Source of the DNA: Agrobacterium cucumeris
GTDB taxonomy: Bacteria; Pseudomonadota; Alphaproteobacteria; Rhizobiales; Rhizobiaceae
Reading direction: 5' to 3'
DNA: 64,000 bases
Assembly: GCF_030036535.1 (NCBI RefSeq)
Contig: NZ_CP080388.1
Span: 310,001-374,000 of the forward strand
Positions 33,668-42,186 of this stretch are shown piece after piece. Positions within the stretch are counted from its first letter, which is position 1; each line of letters opens with the position of its first letter. A program made the translations under genes and the position numbers. The notes under the pieces are model-generated. The model was not told the origin of the DNA and did not search any database. It saw only the letters and a list, made by a program, of their open reading frames with translations.

Positions 33668-35074
33668 ATGCTGCTTCTTATCGGCTCATTTCTTCTGCTG
33701 ATGGTAATCGGCCTGCCGGTCGCCATTTCCATGGCCTCGGCGTCGCTGCTCTATATCGTGTTCTACAACGTCGCGCCTGATATCATCGCGGCGCAGCGCC
33801 TGATCGCCGGTGTGGAAAGCTTCCCGCTTCTGGCCGTTCCCTTCTTCATCCTTGCCGGCAATCTCATGAACACGGCAGGGGTGACCGGACGCATCTATTC
33901 CTTCGCCGTCGCACTGGTCGGCTGGATGAAGGGTGGTCTCGCGCAGGTCAACATCATCGGCTCGGTGATTTTTTCCGGCATGTCCGGCACAGCACTTGCC
34001 GATGCGGCCGGGATCGGCACCATCGAAATCAAGGCCATGAAGGACCACGGTTATCCGGTCGAAGCGGCCGTCGGCGTTACTGCCGCCTCCGCGACGCTCG
34101 GGCCGATCTTCCCGCCATCGCTGCCCTTCGTCATCTACGGCATGATGGCGAATGTCTCGATCGGCGCACTGTTCATGGCCGGCATCGTCCCGGGCGTCGT
34201 CATGACGCTGTTGATGATGATCACGGTTGCGGTCTTCGCTTATATCAAGGGCTGGGGCTCCGACACGCCGTTCAGCCTCAGAACCATCTTCGGCGCATCG
34301 ATAGAAGTCTTCGTGGTGATGATGGTGCCGCTCGGCATCTATATCCTCACGGCATTCGGCCTGTCGCTCAACCTGTCGATCCTGATCGTGCTGGTCATCC
34401 TGCTCGCCTGCGACTGGTATTTCGACTTCTCCGCCGTGATGGCGCTGATGACGCCTGTCATCCTGATAGGCGGCATGACCATGGGCTGGTTCACGCCAAC
34501 GGAAGCCGCCGTTGCCGCCGTTCTGTGGTCGCTGTTCCTCGGGCTCGTCCGTTACCGGACGATGACCTTCAAGACGCTGGCAAAATCGACCTTCGACACC
34601 ATCGAAACGACCGCTTCGGTGCTCTTCATCGTCGCGGCGGCCTCCGTCTTCGCATGGCTGCTGACCGTCAGTCAGGCCGCACAGCTTCTGTCGGCGGCGA
34701 TCCTGACGATCACCGACAGCAAGTGGATATTCCTCGTGCTGGTCAACCTCCTGATGCTGTTCGTCGGCTGCTTCCTCGATACGATCGCGGCGATCACCAT
34801 CCTCGTGCCGATCCTGTTGCCGCTGGTGCTGCAATTCAATATCGACCCGGTGCATTTCGGCCTGATCATCACGCTCAACCTGATGATAGGGCTGCTGCAT
34901 CCGCCGCTCGGCATGGTGCTGTTCGTGCTCTCGCGCGTGGCGAAACTCTCCGTCGAGCGCACCACCATCGCCATCCTGCCGTGGCTGGTGCCGCTGTTCG
35001 TGGCGCTGCTGCTGATCACCTTCATTCCGGCAATCACCTTGTGGCTGCCGACCGAAATGGGCCTGATCCGCTGA
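33668..35074 (+). CDS. TRAP transporter large permease (DctM family)
   Basis: 468 residues with about 12-13 membrane segments, the ion-coupled pore subunit. Landmarks are AVPFFILAGNLMNTAGVTGRI near residue 55, SVIFSGMSGTALADAAGIGTI near residue 100, and ATLGPIFPPSLPFVIYGMMAN in the core, with a matching pair in the second half (MLFVGCFLDTIAAITILVPI; IGLLHPPLGMVLF). It takes up the substrate delivered by the upstream DctP-type protein using the sodium gradient. Confidence 0.93.
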   Translation: MLLLIGSFLLLMVIGLPVAISMASASLLYIVFYNVAPDIIAAQRLIAGVESFPLLAVPFFILAGNLMNTAGVTGRIYSFAVALVGWMKGGLAQVNIIGSVIFSGMSGTALADAAGIGTIEIKAMKDHGYPVEAAVGVTAASATLGPIFPPSLPFVIYGMMANVSIGALFMAGIVPGVVMTLLMMITVAVFAYIKGWGSDTPFSLRTIFGASIEVFVVMMVPLGIYILTAFGLSLNLSILIVLVILLACDWYFDFSAVMALMTPVILIGGMTMGWFTPTEAAVAAVLWSLFLGLVRYRTMTFKTLAKSTFDTIETTASVLFIVAAASVFAWLLTVSQAAQLLSAAILTITDSKWIFLVLVNLLMLFVGCFLDTIAAITILVPILLPLVLQFNIDPVHFGLIITLNLMIGLLHPPLGMVLFVLSRVAKLSVERTTIAILPWLVPLFVALLLITFIPAITLWLPTEMGLIR

Positions 35075-35088
35075 CGCAAACATCATTG

Positions 35089-35110
35089 CCCGCGCGGTTC
35101 GCCGCGCGGG
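35089..35110 (+). terminator. Hairpin after the TRAP large permease gene
   Basis: CCCGCGCGG and CCGCGCGGG form a perfect stem with a TTCG tetraloop, 14 bases after the stop. There is no T-run and the same-strand dehydrogenase gene follows, so partial attenuation is more likely than full termination. Confidence 0.6.
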
Positions 35111-35146
35111 TTCATCCATAAAACACCCATAAATGAGGGCATCGTC

Positions 35147-36193
35147 ATGCAGACACGCGTGGCACGTCTACACGGCGTTAAGGACATCCGCGTCGAAACC
35201 CAGGAGCTTGTGGCTCCCGGCCCCGGCGAAGTGCTGCTCACCATGGCGGCAGGCGGCATCTGCGGCTCCGATCTGCATTATTATCAGGATGGCGGTTTCG
35301 GCCCGGTGCGGGTGCGCGAGCCGATCATCTGCGGTCACGAGGCATCCGGCCATATCGCGGCTTTGGGCGCTGGCGCCAGCGGGCTCGCCATCGGCCAGCT
35401 CGTCGCTGTCAATCCGTCGCAGCCCTGCGGCCATTGCCAGTTCTGCCTGAAGGGCCAGCCGATCCATTGCCTCGAGATGCGCTTCATGGGCAGTGCCATG
35501 CGCCTGCCACATGAGCAGGGCATGTTCCGCGACCGGCTGGTGGTTCCGGCAAAACAATGCGCAACATTTTCAGACGCGACCTCGCCCGCCGAGGCCGCCT
35601 GCACCGAACCGCTCGCCGTCTGCCTGCATGCAGTTGCCCAGGCCGGCGATCTGACAGGTGCGAAGGTGCTGGTCACCGGCGCCGGTCCCATCGGCCTTCT
35701 GACCATTGCCGCCGCCCGCCATGCCGGCGCCGGCACCATCGTCGCCACCGATCTCACCGATGCCGCGCTGGAACGCGCACCCGCGATGGGTGCCGACCGC
35801 ACCATCAATGTCGCGAAGGACGCGGAGGCGCTTTTGCCCTATCAGGACAACAAAGGTTATTTCGACGTCATTTTCGATTGCTCCGCCGCCGGCCCCGCCC
35901 TTCGAACCGCCTTTGCCTGCGTGCGCCCGCGCGGCACCATCGTACAGGTGGGCGTCACCGGCGACATCACCATTCCGCTCAATGCATTGGTGGGCAAGGA
36001 AATCCTCTGGCGCGGCTCGCAGCGTTTCCATGATGAATTCGCCATCGCCGCCGGGCTTATCTCCACGCACGGGATCGATGTGCGGCCGATCATTTCCCAC
36101 AGCTTCCCGCTTGGCGAGGCGAAAGCGGCCTTTGAACAGGCCGGAGACCGCTCCGCCGCCTGCAAGGTGCAACTGACATTTTCAGCAGACTGA
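35147..36193 (+). CDS. Zinc-dependent alcohol dehydrogenase, L-idonate 5-dehydrogenase type
   Basis: 348-residue medium-chain dehydrogenase. Catalytic zinc ligands are Cys in GGICGSDLHYY and His-Glu in CGHEASGH; the structural zinc cysteines sit in PCGHCQFCLKGQPIHC. The Rossmann part begins VLVTGAGPIGLLTIAAARHAG, with an acidic ATDLTD favouring NAD. It most resembles L-idonate 5-dehydrogenase/sorbitol dehydrogenase types. Lying between the uronate TRAP genes and uxuA where uxuB would be expected, it may provide the aldonate/fructuronate redox step, but this is inferred. Confidence 0.88.
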   Translation: MQTRVARLHGVKDIRVETQELVAPGPGEVLLTMAAGGICGSDLHYYQDGGFGPVRVREPIICGHEASGHIAALGAGASGLAIGQLVAVNPSQPCGHCQFCLKGQPIHCLEMRFMGSAMRLPHEQGMFRDRLVVPAKQCATFSDATSPAEAACTEPLAVCLHAVAQAGDLTGAKVLVTGAGPIGLLTIAAARHAGAGTIVATDLTDAALERAPAMGADRTINVAKDAEALLPYQDNKGYFDVIFDCSAAGPALRTAFACVRPRGTIVQVGVTGDITIPLNALVGKEILWRGSQRFHDEFAIAAGLISTHGIDVRPIISHSFPLGEAKAAFEQAGDRSAACKVQLTFSAD

Positions 36194-36209
36194 TATTTGA
36201 GGATTTAAG

Positions 36210-37418
36210 ATGAGACATACATGGCGCTGGTTCGGCCCAGTCGACAAGGTCACGGTTCAGGATGCGGCTCAGGCGGGTGCGGAAGGCATCGTCAGCGCGT
36301 TGCACCACATCGCCACCGGTGACGTCTGGCCGGTGGACGAAATCACCAAACGGCATGAGGCGATCAGGGCCGGCGGGCTTTATTGGGACGTGGTTGAAAG
36401 CGTACCCGTCTCCGAAGATATCAAGACCCAGACCGGGGATTGGAAAAATCACATCGCCAACTGGCAGGAAACCCTGCGCCGCCTCTCCGCCTCCGGCATC
36501 CGTACCGTCTGCTATAATTTCATGCCGGTGCTGGACTGGACCCGCACCGACCTTCGCTGGGAAACCAGACACGGCGCAAAGGCGATGCGCTTCGATCTTC
36601 CCGATTTCGCCGCCTTCGACATTCATATTCTGAAACGCCCGGACGCCAGGGCCGACTATCCGGACTGGCTGCTGGAGGAAGCGGCAAAACGCTTCGCCGA
36701 GATGCCGGATACAAAAATCACCGCGCTCGGGCGCAATATCGGCGCTGGCCTGCCCGGCTCGGCGGATGGTTATACGCTCGCCCAGCTGCTCGAAAAACTG
36801 CGCTCCTATCACGGCGTCAACCGTGAAAGGCTGCAGCAGAACCTGATCGACTTTCTCTCCGAGGTGACACCGGTTGCCGAGGAAGTGGGCATCAACATCT
36901 GCGCCCATGGTGATGATCCGCCTTGGCCGCTGCTCGGCCTGCCGCGTATTCTTTCAACGGAAGACGACTACGCCCATATGCTGTCGCAGGTCGACAGCCG
37001 CGCCAATGGCGTGACGCTCTGCACCGGCTCGCTTGGCGCTCGGGCGGATAACGACCTGCCCTTCATCGCCAGCCGTTTTGCCGATCGCATCCATTTCGTG
37101 CATCTGCGCAATGTGACGCGTGACACCGATACCGTGCCCTGCTCCTTCTTCGAGGACGAACATCTGGAAGGCGGCACCGACATGGTCGCCGTCATCGCCG
37201 CACTTCTGTCGGAGGAAACCCGCCGTCGCGCCGAAGGCCGTGAAGACCACACCATTCCGATGCGTCCCGACCACGGACAGGAAATCCTCGACGACCTGAC
37301 GCGGGGCGCGCAGCCCGGTTATCCCGCCATCGGCCGCCTTAAGGGGCTAGCGGAGCTGCGCGGCATCGAACGCACCCTGTCGCATGGCCGTTTCGGGCTG
37401 GGAACGAGCGCCGAATGA
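36210..37418 (+). CDS. uxuA: Mannonate dehydratase
   Basis: 402 residues, typical of UxuA, which dehydrates D-mannonate to 2-keto-3-deoxygluconate in hexuronate breakdown. Family blocks are MRHTWRWFGPVDKVTVQDAAQAG at the start, WDVVESVPVSEDIK, YNFMPVLDWTRTDL, NICAHGDDPPWPLLGLPRI, CTGSLGARADND and PMRPDHGQ, carrying the metal-binding His and Cys residues. It is the last gene of the operon, 16 bases after the dehydrogenase. Confidence 0.96.
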   Translation: MRHTWRWFGPVDKVTVQDAAQAGAEGIVSALHHIATGDVWPVDEITKRHEAIRAGGLYWDVVESVPVSEDIKTQTGDWKNHIANWQETLRRLSASGIRTVCYNFMPVLDWTRTDLRWETRHGAKAMRFDLPDFAAFDIHILKRPDARADYPDWLLEEAAKRFAEMPDTKITALGRNIGAGLPGSADGYTLAQLLEKLRSYHGVNRERLQQNLIDFLSEVTPVAEEVGINICAHGDDPPWPLLGLPRILSTEDDYAHMLSQVDSRANGVTLCTGSLGARADNDLPFIASRFADRIHFVHLRNVTRDTDTVPCSFFEDEHLEGGTDMVAVIAALLSEETRRRAEGREDHTIPMRPDHGQEILDDLTRGAQPGYPAIGRLKGLAELRGIERTLSHGRFGLGTSAE

Positions 37419-37428
37419 GTTCCTTAGT

Positions 37429-37459
37429 CCGTCATCACGGCCTTGAGTCGGAATGACGG
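37429..37459. repeat. GTCATNNCGG-type palindrome, degenerate copy
   Basis: CCGTCATCACGGCCTTGAGT followed by CGGAATGACGG is a shortened, mismatched member of the family at 15611, 30042 and 55146. It lies immediately after the uxuA stop. Confidence 0.65.
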
Positions 37460-37818
37460 ATCAGAGAACCTGCGGTCAATCGTGCCCTGAGCTGGAGATA
37501 GGAAAGAGCGGCCAGCCCACCGGCTATGGCGCCGGCGGCTTTCACCGCGGCGTCCATCAGATGCGGATGCCGTGTGGGCGACAAAAACTGCAGCGCCTCG
37601 ATACCAAAAGCCGCAGTGACGCCCGCAACGATGACGGCGAGCCAGTGGCGCGGATAGGCAAACACGAAGGCGGCCGAGCAGAAGGCGAAGGCGGCGGCAC
37701 GGTCTATCCCCACCGTCGTCAGCGTGTGAGGCCGAAAGCCGATGGGACAGATTGTAACGATCACGATCAGCAGAAAAACCGACCAGGCGATGTATTTCGG
37801 AAGTCTATTTGTCATCAT
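37435..37818 (-). CDS. VanZ-like small membrane protein
   Basis: 127 residues. An N-terminal hydrophobic helix (IAWSVFLLIVIVTICPIGFRP) is followed by the second and third helices and the VanZ-like core GIEALQFLSPTRHPHLMDAAVKAAGA, in which EALQ...R...D is the conserved pattern of the family. The role is unknown outside VanZ itself, where it lowers teicoplanin binding. Its 3' end overlaps a degenerate palindromic repeat, so the last few residues (GSLIRHSDSRP) may derive from repeat insertion. Confidence 0.8.
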   Translation of the reverse strand: MMTNRLPKYIAWSVFLLIVIVTICPIGFRPHTLTTVGIDRAAAFAFCSAAFVFAYPRHWLAVIVAGVTAAFGIEALQFLSPTRHPHLMDAAVKAAGAIAGGLAALSYLQLRARLTAGSLIRHSDSRP

Positions 37819-38060
37819 GACGTCATATAAAACGCCGTGCGCGTAAACGGAAGCGGGTGTTTTTCACGTCTCGCCCAATTAATCACACTTTTTGGTCAAA
37901 TAGTTGAGAAACCGCCTTTCGCTCAGGCCCCGCACGGGCTAAGGCAGAAGGCAACCGGGCGAGGATCGCGGCTGATGGCGTTTGTGCTGTCGCCTTTCGG
38001 TCCATGTCGCGGTGTCGGGTGGATTTTCCACGCAGGATCAGATTTTCAGGGAAGAGCACA

Positions 38061-39572
38061 ATGAGTTTCAAGCCGCACGGCAAACATCTGGTTGCAGGAG
38101 AATGGGTCGCAACGGAAGCAAAATTCCGCAGCGAGCCTGCACATGGCGAGGCTTTCGATTTTTCGGTCGGCACGGTCGATCTGGTGAACAAGGCTGCGGA
38201 AGCTGCTGAAGAAGCCTTCTGGAGCTACGGCTACACCACCCGCGAAGAGCGCGCCGCATTCCTCGACACCATCGCCGATGAGATCGAAGCGCGCGCCGAC
38301 GCCATAACCGAAATCGGCTCGTCCGAGACCGGCCTGCCCGCCGGACGCCTGCAGGGCGAACGTGGCCGCACCGTTGGCCAGCTCCGCCTTTTCGCCTCGC
38401 ATATCCGCAAGGGTGACTATCTCGACCGCCGCCACGACGAAGCGCTGCCGGATCGCCAGCCGCTGCCGCGCCCGGATATCCGCCTGATGCAGCGCCCGAT
38501 CGGCCCCGTCGCCGTCTTCGGCGCGTCGAACTTCCCGCTCGCCTTCTCCACGGCCGGTGGTGACACCGCTGCTGCTCTGGCCGCCGGCTGCCCCGTCGTC
38601 GTCAAGGGCCATTCCGCCCATCCCGGCACCGGCGAAATCGTTGCGGAAGCCGTTCTTGCCGCCGTCAAGAAGCACAATCTGCATCCAGGCGTCTTCTCGC
38701 TGATCCAGGGCGGCCGCCGCGATGTCGGTTCCGCGCTCGTGCAGCATCCGCGCATCAAGGCGGTCGGTTTCACCGGTTCGCTCGCCGGCGGCCGCGCGCT
38801 GTTCGATCTCTGCGCCCAGCGCCCCGAGCCGATCCCCTTCTTCGGCGAACTCGGTTCCGTGAACCCGATGTTCCTGCTGCCGGAAGCCGTTTCCGCCCGT
38901 GGCGAGGCCATCGCCAAGGGCTGGGCCGGTTCGCTGACCATGGGTGCGGGCCAGTTCTGCACCAATCCCGGCATCGCCGTCATTCTCTCCGAGCAGGCGG
39001 ATGCGGTTGCTGAAACCGCGCGTGCCGCGCTTTCCGAAGTCGGCCCGCAGGTCATGCTGACGGATGGTATCGCTTCTGCCTATCGTGACGGCCGCGACCG
39101 TATCGCCGCCGGCAACGGCGTGCGCGACGTGCTGACCACCACCTGCAATCTGCGCAATGCAACGCCTTATCTGTACCGGGTGTCCGGCAAGGACTGGGTT
39201 GCCAACCACGCTCTTGCCGAAGAAGTCTTCGGACCGCTCGGCCTCATCGTGACGGTCGATAGCCCGGAAGAAATGCTGGAAGTGGCAAAGAGCTTCGAAG
39301 GCCAGCTGACCGCAACCCTGCATCTGGATGCCGGCGACGCCGAGCTTGGCCGCAAGCTGCTGCCGATCCTGGAGCGCAAGGCCGGCCGCGTTCTCGCCAA
39401 CGGTTTCCCGACCGGCGTGGAAGTCTCCGAAGCCATGGTTCATGGCGGCCCTTACCCGGCATCGACGAACTTCGGCGCAACCTCTGTTGGCACCATGTCG
39501 ATCCGCCGCTTCATGCGTCCGGTTTCCTATCAGAACATTCCTTCGGACGTTCTGCCTGACGATATCCGCTAA
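38061..39572 (+). CDS. NADP-dependent aldehyde dehydrogenase, 2-ketoglutarate semialdehyde dehydrogenase type
   Basis: 503 residues, the length of the NADP-dependent 2,5-dioxovalerate (2-ketoglutarate semialdehyde) dehydrogenase group. Motifs include RPIGPVAVFGASNFPLAFS, GFTGSLAGGRALFD, the general-base Glu in FFGELGSVNPMF and the nucleophile Cys in GAGQFCTNPG. The enzyme completes oxidative catabolism of uronates, pentoses or hydroxyproline by making 2-ketoglutarate, which fits the neighbouring uronate operon. AGGGAAGAG precedes the ATG at 38061. A single gene with its own terminator. Confidence 0.93.
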   Translation: MSFKPHGKHLVAGEWVATEAKFRSEPAHGEAFDFSVGTVDLVNKAAEAAEEAFWSYGYTTREERAAFLDTIADEIEARADAITEIGSSETGLPAGRLQGERGRTVGQLRLFASHIRKGDYLDRRHDEALPDRQPLPRPDIRLMQRPIGPVAVFGASNFPLAFSTAGGDTAAALAAGCPVVVKGHSAHPGTGEIVAEAVLAAVKKHNLHPGVFSLIQGGRRDVGSALVQHPRIKAVGFTGSLAGGRALFDLCAQRPEPIPFFGELGSVNPMFLLPEAVSARGEAIAKGWAGSLTMGAGQFCTNPGIAVILSEQADAVAETARAALSEVGPQVMLTDGIASAYRDGRDRIAAGNGVRDVLTTTCNLRNATPYLYRVSGKDWVANHALAEEVFGPLGLIVTVDSPEEMLEVAKSFEGQLTATLHLDAGDAELGRKLLPILERKAGRVLANGFPTGVEVSEAMVHGGPYPASTNFGATSVGTMSIRRFMRPVSYQNIPSDVLPDDIR

Positions 39573-39581
39573 AACTGATGG

Positions 39582-39612
39582 AGGCAGGCGCAGCGCTGCG
39601 CCTGCCTTTTTT
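39582..39612 (+). terminator. Terminator after the aldehyde dehydrogenase gene
   Basis: AGGCAGGCGCAGC and GCTGCGCCTGCCT form a perfect palindrome followed by TTTTTT, about 10 bases after the stop. Confidence 0.85.
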
Positions 39613-39767
39613 ATTCGGCTTTACCGCCCTTCGGGAAATACGGCCTGACGCTGAAGCGTCACCCGCCTCCCCTTCTCCCGTCTCACGGTCCCCATCCAGA
39701 TTTTTCCGTACCAAGACGTCGGCATCGGTTGACATCGCCCCCGCACGTAATGCTAATACGCAATCTC

Positions 39768-39785
39768 GTAACGTAATAACATTAC
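39768..39785 (+). promoter_or_regulatory. Candidate Zur box upstream of aztD
   Basis: GTAACGTAATAACATTAC shares 15 of 18 positions with the box at 234-251. It lies 66 bases before the aztD start and downstream of a TTGACA (39729-39734) with TAATAC at a loose spacing of 19. Zinc-responsive repression is inferred. Confidence 0.7.
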
Positions 39786-39851
39786 AATCATCCTTCAGAA
39801 CCGATACCGGTTCTTATCCGCACGGGGATGATAACGTCTGGAAGGAACACC

Positions 39852-41102
39852 ATGAGATTTTCCCTTCAACAGCACCTTGGCATGAGCGCGCTTGCCACGT
39901 GCCTTGCCCTCACCCTGCCGCTCGCCTCTGGCGTGGCGCAGGCGGAAGAAAGCGGCGACAGCGTCAAGGAATGGCGTCTCTTCATTGCCGATCACACCCA
40001 GCCGGTGGTGCGCGCGATCAATTTCGAAACCGGTAAGGAACTCGGACGCTACGACCTGAAGGGCTATGCGGCGCTGACTGCCAGCGCCTCCGGCAAGACT
40101 GTTTTCGCCACACAGTCAGATTCAGATATCGTGCATGTGATCAAGACCGGCATCGTCTTTTCCGACCACGGTGAACACCGCGATCTGGATGTGGAAGATA
40201 CGGCGCTGCTGCCCGTTACCTTCGAAGGCAAACGCCCGTTCCACGTCGTGCCGCATGATGATCATGCCATCCTGTTCTACGACCGTGGTGGCAAGGCTGA
40301 AATCATCGACGAGGCTGCCCTGCTGGATGGCAAGGCAAAGGTCCGCACTGTCGATACGACCGCCCCGCATCACGGCGTGGCAGTGACGATGGGCCGTTAC
40401 GTTCTGGTATCCGTACCCAACACGCAGATCGAAACCAAACCCGACACGCTGCCGCCCCGCATCGGGTTGCGCGTTCTTGACAGGGAAGGCAAGCAGGTTG
40501 GTGAACAGGCGACATGCACCGATCTGCATGGCGAGGCGACATCCGCACGGCTTGCGGCTTTTGGCTGCAAGGAAGGCATTCTCGTTGCCCGGCCGGGCGG
40601 CACGGATGGCCCGAAGCTCGAAATGCTGGCCTATCCAGAAGATTTTCCGAAAGCCTATACCGGTACACTGCTCGGCGGCAAATCCATGCAGTTTTTCCTT
40701 GGAAACTACGGTGAAGACAAGGTCGTCCTGATCGATCCTGACAGCAAGGACGCTTTCCGTCTGGTGGAGTTGCCGACCCGGCGCGTCGATTTCATCCTCG
40801 ACCCCGCCAATCCGCGCAATGCCTATATCCTGACGGAAGATGGCGACCTGCATGTGCTTGACGTGCTGGAAGGCGCCATCACCCGCAAGGCGAAGGTCAC
40901 CGAACCCTACAGCAAGGATGGCCATTGGCGCGATCCGCGTCCGCGTCTCGCCGTTGCCGACGGGCAGGTGGCAATTTCCGATCCGCGCCATTCGCTGGTG
41001 CGCGTGGTGGATGCGGAAAGCCTGAAGGAAACCCGCACGCTTGCGGTGGAAGGCCAGCCCTACTCCATCGTTGCCGTTGGCGGCTCCGGCGCTTCGCACT
41101 GA
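39852..41102 (+). CDS. aztD: Periplasmic zinc metallochaperone AztD
   Basis: 416 residues. The signal peptide (MRFSLQQHLGMSALATCLAL, cleavage after GVAQA) precedes a repeat-built beta-propeller: WRLFIADHTQPVVRAINFET, GKTVFATQSDSDIVHVIKTG, RPFHVVPHDDHAILFYDRGG, RVDFILDPANPRNAYILTED. His/Asp clusters such as FSDHGEHRDLD, PHDDH and TTAPHHGVAV fit the zinc sites known for AztD of Paracoccus, which passes Zn2+ to the binding protein AztC. No aztABC genes are adjacent, unlike the usual operon. GGAAGG precedes the ATG. Confidence 0.88.
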   Translation: MRFSLQQHLGMSALATCLALTLPLASGVAQAEESGDSVKEWRLFIADHTQPVVRAINFETGKELGRYDLKGYAALTASASGKTVFATQSDSDIVHVIKTGIVFSDHGEHRDLDVEDTALLPVTFEGKRPFHVVPHDDHAILFYDRGGKAEIIDEAALLDGKAKVRTVDTTAPHHGVAVTMGRYVLVSVPNTQIETKPDTLPPRIGLRVLDREGKQVGEQATCTDLHGEATSARLAAFGCKEGILVARPGGTDGPKLEMLAYPEDFPKAYTGTLLGGKSMQFFLGNYGEDKVVLIDPDSKDAFRLVELPTRRVDFILDPANPRNAYILTEDGDLHVLDVLEGAITRKAKVTEPYSKDGHWRDPRPRLAVADGQVAISDPRHSLVRVVDAESLKETRTLAVEGQPYSIVAVGGSGASH

Positions 41103-41114
41103 TACCGAACAAAA

Positions 41115-41149
41115 GAAACCCCGTGCGCCCGAAGGACGCACGGGGTTTC
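41115..41149. terminator. Bidirectional terminator between aztD and the TRAP operon
   Basis: GAAACCCCGTGCG (41115-41127) and CGCACGGGGTTTC (41137-41149) form a perfect 13-bp stem, with the convergent genes ending 13 and 23 bases away. Confidence 0.8.
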
Positions 41150-41171
41150 CTGATTTTGATGGGCCGTATTA

Positions 41172-42170
41172 TCAGGCCGACTGCACAGCCTGTATCTTCT
41201 CGATGCCGCCAACAATGCCGGAGAAATCCTGCCAGACGCCCTGCGCGCCCTTGCGCCATTCGTCCAGCGCTTCCGGCTGCAGCACCTTGCCGCCCTTCGA
41301 AAGCGCAAGCTCGACGGACTTTACTTCGTCCTCGACGATCAGCTGGTTGAAATACTGCGCGCCTTCGCTCGATGCTTCAAGGAGAACATTCTTCTCTTCG
41401 TCGTCCAGCTGGTTCCAGAAGGTCGCACCGTAATAGACGACGCCTGAAGCCCAGATGTGGCCGGTTTCCGTCAGATAGGGCACGACCTCGTAAAGCTTGA
41501 AGCCGGCATAAGCGGACTTGGTGAGATCCATGGCATCAGCCACGCCGGTTGCCAGCGCATTATAGGTCTCGGTGATCGGAATACCGACCGGGGTGGTGCC
41601 GAAGGCGCTCCACAGCTTGGTGTGCAGCGGGCTCTGGATGACGCGGATCTTCTTGCCTTCCAGCTGCTCCGGCCGGGTGACCGGCTCCTTAGTCAGAAGA
41701 TGGCGTGCGCCGTAATTGATGAAATCGGCAGCGATGAATTGCTGGGCGGCGAGCTTCGTCTTCAGATCAGCGCCAGTCTCACCCGTCACCACCTTGCGCA
41801 CATGGTCGGTATCGCGAAACAGGAAAGGCAGATCGAGGATCTGCAGTTCCGGCACCCAGCCGGAGAGCGAGGAGACTGTCGAAAGGCTCGCCTGAACCGA
41901 GCCCAGGCGGATATTTTCCGCCACTTCCTTTTCACCGCCCAGCGCACCGCTCTTGACGATGTTGAAACGGAAACGGCCGGGCAGCTTCGCCTCCACCAGC
42001 TCGCTGATCTTCACCCAGATTTTCGTCTCGGGCTTGTCATCGGCAAACAGCGAGGCAACGGTGAGGCTGCGGGTTCTGGCATTTGCCGTGCGCACGAAGG
42101 CGGGGGCGGCGAGCGTTGCGGCGCCGATGGCGGAGAGTTTGAGGAGATTGCGGCGATCGATAATAGTCAT
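41172..42170 (-). CDS. TRAP transporter substrate-binding protein, Tat-type signal
   Basis: 332 residues. The N-terminus MTIIDRRNLLKLSAIGAATL has the twin-arginine pattern DRRNLLKL, with cleavage near RTANA, suggesting export in folded form. The DctP fold is visible in SGALGGEKEVAENIRLGSVQ, LEGKKIRVIQSPLHTKLWSAFGTTPVGIP and TGVADAMDLTKSAYAGFKLYEV. The usual carboxylate-contacting arginine is in KIRVIQS. It is the last gene of the operon with a fused QM permease, an SsuD-like oxygenase and a cytoplasmic SsuA-like protein, so the ligand may be an organosulfur acid rather than a C4-dicarboxylate. Confidence 0.9.
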   Translation of the reverse strand: MTIIDRRNLLKLSAIGAATLAAPAFVRTANARTRSLTVASLFADDKPETKIWVKISELVEAKLPGRFRFNIVKSGALGGEKEVAENIRLGSVQASLSTVSSLSGWVPELQILDLPFLFRDTDHVRKVVTGETGADLKTKLAAQQFIAADFINYGARHLLTKEPVTRPEQLEGKKIRVIQSPLHTKLWSAFGTTPVGIPITETYNALATGVADAMDLTKSAYAGFKLYEVVPYLTETGHIWASGVVYYGATFWNQLDDEEKNVLLEASSEGAQYFNQLIVEDEVKSVELALSKGGKVLQPEALDEWRKGAQGVWQDFSGIVGGIEKIQAVQSA

Positions 42171-42186
42171 GACTGAAACCCCAAAT

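Noticed and set aside
33686..35119. 477-codon minus-strand frame opposite the DctM gene
   Set aside because: The same antisense artefact, with a very high content of Asp, His, Arg and Gln.
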